Shown in pieces: positions 52,535 through 56,716 of a stretch of DNA of 56,716 nucleotides; within the stretch, counting starts at the first letter, position 1; every line of letters begins with the position of its first letter. Made by a program: the position numbers and the translations under genes. The notes beneath the pieces are model-generated. The model searched no databases and was not told the DNA's origin. It saw only the letters and a list, made by a program, of their open reading frames with translations. The DNA comes from an uncultured Lachnospira sp. (lineage in GTDB: Bacteria; Bacillota; Clostridia; Lachnospirales; Lachnospiraceae): contig CAJUBU010000012.1 in NCBI GenBank assembly GCA_910585095.1, positions 1 to 56,716 of the forward strand, read 5' to 3'.

Positions 52535-52588
52535 AAAGAGTATGCCAATAGAGTTGTTTGTTAAACAGCTTTTTGGCATACTCTTTTT
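52535..52588 (+). terminator. Strong terminator of the hydrogenase operon
   Basis: A perfect 14-base stem pairs AAAGAGTATGCCAA (52535-52548) with TTGGCATACTCTTT (52573-52586), followed by TTAA. It lies about 95 bases after hypA. Confidence 0.85.
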
Positions 52589-52590
52589 AA

Positions 52591-52780
52591 CTTTATTCCT
52601 GCGAGCAACGAAACCCAGCGGACATGCTTGCGACATGCTTGTGGTATGTTTGCCTGTCCATTTGGCGACTGCCGCAAGGGTCAAATACTATAGCGTCCTT
52701 TGGACGCATTGCAGCTCTGCTACGGGTATTTGACTAAGTAAGTCCCCGTCAATATCATAAAAGATATAAACGGGGATTTA
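52591..52780 (+). repeat. Structured intergenic repeat with terminator
   Basis: It starts with the 21 bases also found at 71-91. Perfect stems within it are GTCAAATAC (52680-52688) with GTATTTGAC (52726-52734), and GCGTCC-ttt-GGACGC (52693-52707). A direct repeat GACATGCTTG occurs at 52621 and 52632. CCCCGT with ACGGGG plus ATTT at about 52745-52779 is probably a terminator serving the minus-strand gene or both. The patch is clearly GC-richer than its flanks. Confidence 0.55.
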
Positions 52781-52857
52781 TAAATAAGTTTACTTTGTAA
52801 ACGATTTATTATGTGCATTTTTAAAATTATTGATAGCTTTTTTTATATAAAAATAAA

Positions 52858-54327
52858 TTACTTTTTTAGTTCAATATAATTGGTATTTCCAGTTTCGTCA
52901 TTGATATAGAGGCCAACAACTTTGTCACTGTCAATTAATTGTTTTAATAAAGCATCAATATATGTGGTGTTATCAATATTAGCACTTCCGCCATAATTGC
53001 GTTCAATTTCGTAAGTAGAACCATCCGAAAAGGCTAATGTAAAGGTGACATCAGGATTTCCTTTTCCTAAGAAAGAACCAGAACATTGTTCTGTTTCAGC
53101 AAATTCAACAAGCAAGGTTGTGTCTGAAATAATAATTCTATTGACTTTATTTTCTCCATTAAATAAGGTAACAGTTGTATCAGAAGTATATTCATGATGT
53201 TTAGAAAGGTTTGTAGAGACATCAAAACTCCAGCTTCCAAATTCGGTTGTTGTAGTAACATTAAAATCACCAATTATTTTATAGATGGACATATCCTTTC
53301 CTAATTCATGGTCACCAGGCTGAGAATAAGCTAATGTAATTTCGCCATCACTTTCACTTACAGGGATGACAGTATAAGTATCACCTTTACCATATTCACG
53401 GTCTGGAAAAATCATGTCACCTGTAGTATTGTTGAACAAATGAAGTGTCGATTTGATAATTTCTAAATCTTCTTGTGTTTTGTAGTTGTAAGTTACAAAA
53501 ATACAAGGGTAATTATATTTTTCTTCGGTGCCAGTGCTGATATTTGAAATGCTTATATCAGGGTATTTCTGTGAAAATGAAATGGGTTCATCAGAAGTAA
53601 CAACTGCATTTTGTAAGGCTTTTAAATGGTTATAGGTAAAATCAATATTTTCAATATTATTGACATAATAATATAAATTATTAAGAACTAAAGAGGCGTT
53701 TCCATTATTTAAAGCATCAACATCAATAGCCTCTCCGCCATATAGCAAATCTTGACAACGGTAACTTAATTCAAAGGTTGCTATATTAGAAGGTTGACTC
53801 TCATCTGTTTGATTGTGTGAAGATAGACTATAAATATGTGTACCATCTGTTAAATAGGCTGATTTAAAGCTGGCAGGACCATTTTGTGCTACATTAAATT
53901 CTGTTGATTTAATAACAGGAGAGTTGTCCAATGTTTCAATTTGAACAGTGGCATATATGCCAAGTGAATCTCCTTTGATATCTAAAACTGTCACCTTGAA
54001 ATTATTGCTCTCGGCAGCTTTGCCAATTTTTTGAGTAATGCTTGCTGCGCTGTCTATATATTCATGTGGGTCTAAATAGCGATTTCTTGATTGATTGTAA
54101 TGCACATACTTGCTGATTTCACCATATGCAAAAACGCTGGCTCCAGATATGGCTACAACGCCTGCTGCAATAGCTGCAAATCGTACTGCATTTTTAAAAA
54201 TTTTATTTTTCATAGGATGCACCTCCTTATTACATTGATTTTTTTCAAACATCTTATAAATTTCATCATCATTTATGGTACTTATATCAATTTTATCGAT
54301 AGCATTTTTATAGTTGTCAAAATTCAT
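52858..54327 (-). CDS. DUF4179-like membrane protein, likely anti-sigma partner
   Basis: The 489-residue protein has a cytoplasmic N-terminus of about 45 residues, one transmembrane helix (AVRFAAIAAGVVAISGASVF) and a large extracellular beta-rich domain with many Thr/Ser. This layout (short cytoplasmic part, one helix, DUF4179-type sensor) is that of the anti-sigma or accessory proteins encoded after ECF sigma factors in Lachnospiraceae. NDDEIYKMFEKN could be the sigma-binding helix. ATG 54327 is chosen because GAGGA lies upstream and the 11 codons before it belong to a repeat element. It lies downstream of the sigma gene, on the same strand. The signal sensed is unknown. Confidence 0.72.
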   Translation of the reverse strand: MNFDNYKNAIDKIDISTINDDEIYKMFEKNQCNKEVHPMKNKIFKNAVRFAAIAAGVVAISGASVFAYGEISKYVHYNQSRNRYLDPHEYIDSAASITQKIGKAAESNNFKVTVLDIKGDSLGIYATVQIETLDNSPVIKSTEFNVAQNGPASFKSAYLTDGTHIYSLSSHNQTDESQPSNIATFELSYRCQDLLYGGEAIDVDALNNGNASLVLNNLYYYVNNIENIDFTYNHLKALQNAVVTSDEPISFSQKYPDISISNISTGTEEKYNYPCIFVTYNYKTQEDLEIIKSTLHLFNNTTGDMIFPDREYGKGDTYTVIPVSESDGEITLAYSQPGDHELGKDMSIYKIIGDFNVTTTTEFGSWSFDVSTNLSKHHEYTSDTTVTLFNGENKVNRIIISDTTLLVEFAETEQCSGSFLGKGNPDVTFTLAFSDGSTYEIERNYGGSANIDNTTYIDALLKQLIDSDKVVGLYINDETGNTNYIELKK

Positions 54328-54461
54328 AATATTCCTCATTTCTGCGCTGCTTTCTTGCAAAAAAACAAAAAATTTTGTTTTTACAATTTTGTGTCAAGCA
54401 GCGCGCAGACACAAATTGCTAGTTAAATTTTATTTAACTTGTGAAATAATTTATTTTTCAC
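54328..54461 (-). repeat. Dispersed structured element between sigma and partner gene
   Basis: Read on the minus strand, GAGGAGG is followed by GTGAAAAATAA (54461 down), then a hairpin CAATTTGTGTC with GACACAAAATTG, with loop at 54395-54406. The loop complements the bases at 54343-54352, ending just before ATGAGGA and the start at 54327. Compared with the deoB copy it has two extra hairpins: AGTTAAAT-aa-ATTTAACT and a CAAAA/TTTTG one. A 12-codon leader runs 54461-54423 (minus). Confidence 0.7.
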
Positions 54462-54497
54462 ATTAACCTCCTCTTGTCCAATAATTTTAGATAATAC

Positions 54498-55040
54498 TTA
54501 TGCTTTTTTGTATGAGTTGTCAGAGTAGGAATAATACTTTGAAATTTCATCACATTGAAGCAAATTTTTCTTTAGCATATTTCTAGCTCTATTTAGTCTA
54601 GTTTTTACAGCAGAAACCGTTATACCAAGAATTTTAGCGATTTCTGCCACTGGATACCCCTCATAGTAGAAAAGGTGAATAATAACTCTATATTTATAGG
54701 GAAGCTTCATAATGTCTTCAAATAGTTCAAAAGAGTCCTTGTTATCCTGTTTAAAAAATTGTTCATGCTTAGAGTAATCATCAATAACGGATACTCTTTT
54801 TTTCCAAGCATTTGTACACATGTTTTTACATATATTTGCTGTTGTTCGTAAAAACCATGCTTTCTCATGTTCTTCGTTTGAAAATTGGGGCATGGATTTA
54901 AAATAATTTTCAAATACACTCTGATAAGCATCTTGTACATCGTCCATATTTTTTAAATAGGAATATGCTAGTTTACAGATGGAATTTTTATATTTTTTAA
55001 TGAGCTGTTCAATGTCTGTTCTGGCCAGATTATTTATCAC
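54498..55040 (-). CDS. ECF-type RNA polymerase sigma factor
   Basis: The 180-residue protein has sigma region 2 (AYSYLKNMDDVQDAYQSVFE, residues about 25-44, with the -10 recognition W in EKAWFLRTTANICKN) and region 4 (MKLPYKYRVIIHLFYYEGYP and VAEIAKILGITVSAVKTRLN RAR, with a helix-turn-helix). No region 3 is present, as in ECF factors. Translation starts at GTG 55040 after GGAGGG. The membrane protein gene follows after a repeat insertion. Upstream (about 55066-55089, minus strand) an AAC...GTA pair resembles an ECF promoter and may allow autoregulation. Confidence 0.92.
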   Translation of the reverse strand: MINNLARTDIEQLIKKYKNSICKLAYSYLKNMDDVQDAYQSVFENYFKSMPQFSNEEHEKAWFLRTTANICKNMCTNAWKKRVSVIDDYSKHEQFFKQDNKDSFELFEDIMKLPYKYRVIIHLFYYEGYPVAEIAKILGITVSAVKTRLNRARNMLKKNLLQCDEISKYYSYSDNSYKKA

Positions 55041-55093
55041 GTTTATCCCTCCTTCCTACATGATATACAAATCAGAAAGATGAAAGGTTACAT

Positions 55094-55122
55094 ATTATAT
55101 AAATTTTTGTAATAAAATGCAA
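55094..55122 (-). promoter_or_regulatory. Candidate vegetative promoter of the sigma operon
   Basis: On the minus strand TTGCAT (55122-55117) and TATAAT (55099-55094) are 17 bases apart. Closer to the gene, TGTAAC and GTATAT (about 55091-55064) resemble an ECF-type promoter, so basal plus autoregulated transcription is possible. Confidence 0.5.
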
Positions 55123-55195
55123 TGTCAAAAAATGGTATTATTTTTTACATTGTTGTTCTTTTGAAAAATGTTATGGTTCTTTTTCAAAATTACCT

Positions 55196-55224
55196 TTGCC
55201 ATTTTTATTATTTTTCGTTATAAT
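55196..55224 (+). promoter_or_regulatory. Promoter of hypF
   Basis: TTGCCA (55196-55201), a 17-base spacer and TATAAT (55219-55224) lie 125 bases before the hypF start. The gap 55041-55349 otherwise holds the divergent sigma promoters and AT-rich sequence. Confidence 0.6.
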
Positions 55225-55349
55225 ATATTGGATATTAGAAAATTGCACATAAATATATGATAAACAGAATAAATGTTATCGTTATATTGATGTCATTTTT
55301 AGAGAAAAGTACATATGTAAAGGAATGTAATTGCAATTTCGAGGAAATT

Positions 55350-56716
55350 ATGGATTATTTTAAAATAAATATTACAGTGTATGGTCTGGTGCAAGGCATT
55401 GGTTACAGACCTTTTGTGGCAGAAATTGCAGAACAATTACATCTTACTGGTGAGGTAAGAAATTACGGAGGAATTGTTCAAATTGTTGCAGAGGGTAAAA
55501 GTGATGAATTAAACCAGTTTATAGACTGTTTAAAAACAACTTGTCCAAAAGGTGGTTTTATAAGAGATGTTCAAATAGAAGCTATTGAATCATTGGACAA
55601 AAAACATTTTTCAAACTTTCGTATTGTGGCAAGCAAAGAGAAGTCTTTTGACAGAGTTTATCTGCCGCCCGATTTGCCTACATGTTCCCAGTGTGAAGCA
55701 GAATTATATGATGCAAAGAACAGACGATTTCGATATCCATTTATTAGTTGTGTCGCATGTGGTCCAAGATATAGTATAATAAATCGTATCCCTTATGACA
55801 GAGAAACAACAACAATGGATATGTTTGCAATGTGTACTTCCTGTGATAATGAATATACAAAACATGGTGACAGACGCCGTCATGCACAGACGATTGCTTG
55901 TCATGATTGTGGTCCGCAGCTTCGTTTAGTGGATAAAAATGGTACTATTTTTTATAAAGAAGAAGCACTGCAAGAGGCAATTTTGGCAATAAAGGAAGGC
56001 AAAATTGTTGCAGTAAAAGACATTGGCGGATTTCATTTTGCTGTTCAATTAGACCAAAAAAAGGCAATTCAAAGATTGCGTGATTTTAAAAATCGTGACA
56101 GTAAGCCATTTGCTTTAATGTTTCGTGATATTGAAAGTATTAGACAATATGCCTATATCTCAAAAAAAGAGGAGGAATTATTATTGTCTGCACCGCGTCC
56201 TATAGTCCTTTTACAAAAAAAGTATCATCATTTTTATGAGGGCATATGTGACGAGCAATTATATATTGGGGTTATGCTGCCTTGTAATCCCTTGCAGATG
56301 CTTTTGACCGATGCTTGTGGCGCATTGATTATGACAAGCGGAAATAAAGATAAAGAACCTATCATTATTGATGATGAGCCAATGCAGGCATTGATGAAAT
56401 CAGGGTGTCCAGATATGATACTTACACATGACCGCAACATTGTCACACCATTGGAGGATTCAATTCTTCAGGTAACAACATGTTCAGATGGAACGCCTTT
56501 AGTTCAAATGATTCGCCGTAGCAGAGGATATGTTCCAGAACCAATTACGATGAATATCGCATCGAAAAAGGAAATGATTGTAACAGGCGGTGATCTAAAG
56601 GCATGTTTTGCTCTTGTAAAAAAATCAAATGTATATATGGGCGGACATTTTGGGGAATTGGAGGATTACAGAGCATTAAAAGCATGGCATACGGCAGCGG
56701 GGCATATGGTAAAATT
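55350..56716 (+). CDS. hypF: Carbamoyltransferase HypF (3' end outside window)
   Basis: HypF makes the thiocarboxamide on HypE that becomes the cyanide ligands of the NiFe site. The visible 455 codons contain an acylphosphatase domain (VYGLVQGIGYRPFVAEIAEQ, residues about 9-29), two zinc-finger segments (CSQCEAELYDA with CVACGPRYS; CTSCDNEY with CHDCG) and most of the YrdC-like domain (KEGKIVAVKDIGGFHFAVQL, MTSGNKDKEPI, RRSRGYVPEPI). The carbamoyl-transferring Kae1-like domain begins near the end (VTGGDLKACFALVK, GGHFGELED). GAGGA stands before ATG 55350. The frame is open to the window edge with no stop. Further hyp genes probably follow. Confidence 0.93.
   Translation, partial: MDYFKINITVYGLVQGIGYRPFVAEIAEQLHLTGEVRNYGGIVQIVAEGKSDELNQFIDCLKTTCPKGGFIRDVQIEAIESLDKKHFSNFRIVASKEKSFDRVYLPPDLPTCSQCEAELYDAKNRRFRYPFISCVACGPRYSIINRIPYDRETTTMDMFAMCTSCDNEYTKHGDRRRHAQTIACHDCGPQLRLVDKNGTIFYKEEALQEAILAIKEGKIVAVKDIGGFHFAVQLDQKKAIQRLRDFKNRDSKPFALMFRDIESIRQYAYISKKEEELLLSAPRPIVLLQKKYHHFYEGICDEQLYIGVMLPCNPLQMLLTDACGALIMTSGNKDKEPIIIDDEPMQALMKSGCPDMILTHDRNIVTPLEDSILQVTTCSDGTPLVQMIRRSRGYVPEPITMNIASKKEMIVTGGDLKACFALVKKSNVYMGGHFGELEDYRALKAWHTAAGHMVK

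Noticed and set aside
52463..52733. Open frames on both strands after hypA
   Set aside because: They cover the operon terminator and a structured repeat and lack start signals.
1..56716. tRNA, rRNA, tmRNA, SRP or RNase P genes
   Set aside because: I looked for conserved signatures such as the T-arm GTTCGAATC and found none I could support.

Overview
The window looks like a chromosomal segment from a low-GC anaerobic Firmicute of the Lachnospiraceae/Clostridia type. The reasons are a PolC-type replicative polymerase, the gene order pyrH-frr-uppS-cdsA-dxr-rseP-ispG-polC, strong AGGAGG-like ribosome binding sites, T-box and FMN riboswitch control, and a ferredoxin-linked energy-converting [NiFe] hydrogenase. 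I cannot name the species from the sequence alone. Nearly everything is on the + strand.

Layout. 1-4690 is an AT-rich, decayed accessory region. It holds two neighbouring genes each broken by one stop codon (one a retropepsin-like protease), a small-alarmone-synthetase-like gene with a small partner, a 21-bp tandem repeat array, and the first 42 codons of a tyrosine integrase. 4697-6337 is a chemoreceptor. 7091-20644 is the housekeeping run: deoB, a bactofilin, pyrH, frr, uppS, cdsA, dxr, rseP, ispG and polC. These cover nucleotide supply, ribosome recycling, isoprenoid precursors, the undecaprenyl lipid carrier, phospholipid, membrane proteolysis and replication. 20713-22284 holds an orphan LPD3-like gene and a DUF368/PopT undecaprenyl-phosphate translocase. 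22618-34014 is a ten-gene surface-polysaccharide locus: six glycosyltransferase domains, a polymerase, a flippase, a pyruvyl transferase fused to a glycosyltransferase, and an F420H2-dehydrogenase-like Fe-S protein. An IS3 remnant follows its end.

34486-46723 is mixed: a polysaccharide deacetylase, a truncated PD-(D/E)XK family gene, T-box-controlled valS, a lone PAS protein, an NAD(P)-binding protein divergent from an HxlR regulator, an FMN-riboswitch-controlled riboflavin transporter, a small lipoprotein, NAD+ synthetase, a SurA-like foldase and a HAD phosphatase. 46806-52439 is a compact six-subunit Ech-type hydrogenase operon ending in hypA and a perfect terminator. 52858-55040 (minus strand) is an ECF sigma factor with a membrane DUF4179-like partner. 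hypF starts at 55350 and runs off the end.

The most unusual signal is non-coding. A dispersed structured element sits directly against the start codons of three unrelated genes (deoB, the HxlR regulator, the sigma-associated membrane gene). Each copy starts with a Shine-Dalgarno plus GTGAAAAATAA, carries hairpins whose loop can pair with the bases just before a second Shine-Dalgarno, and ends at the ATG. The loop and its partner differ between copies but stay complementary, which suggests a selected RNA fold that may control translation. A second dispersed cassette, a -10 box followed by a 5' hairpin, is repeated three times before nadE and once before the bactofilin gene. Other GC-richer palindromic repeats lie between genes. 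The polymer-lipid genes (uppS, popT, the polysaccharide locus) and the hydrogenase with its maturation genes form the two clear functional groups.
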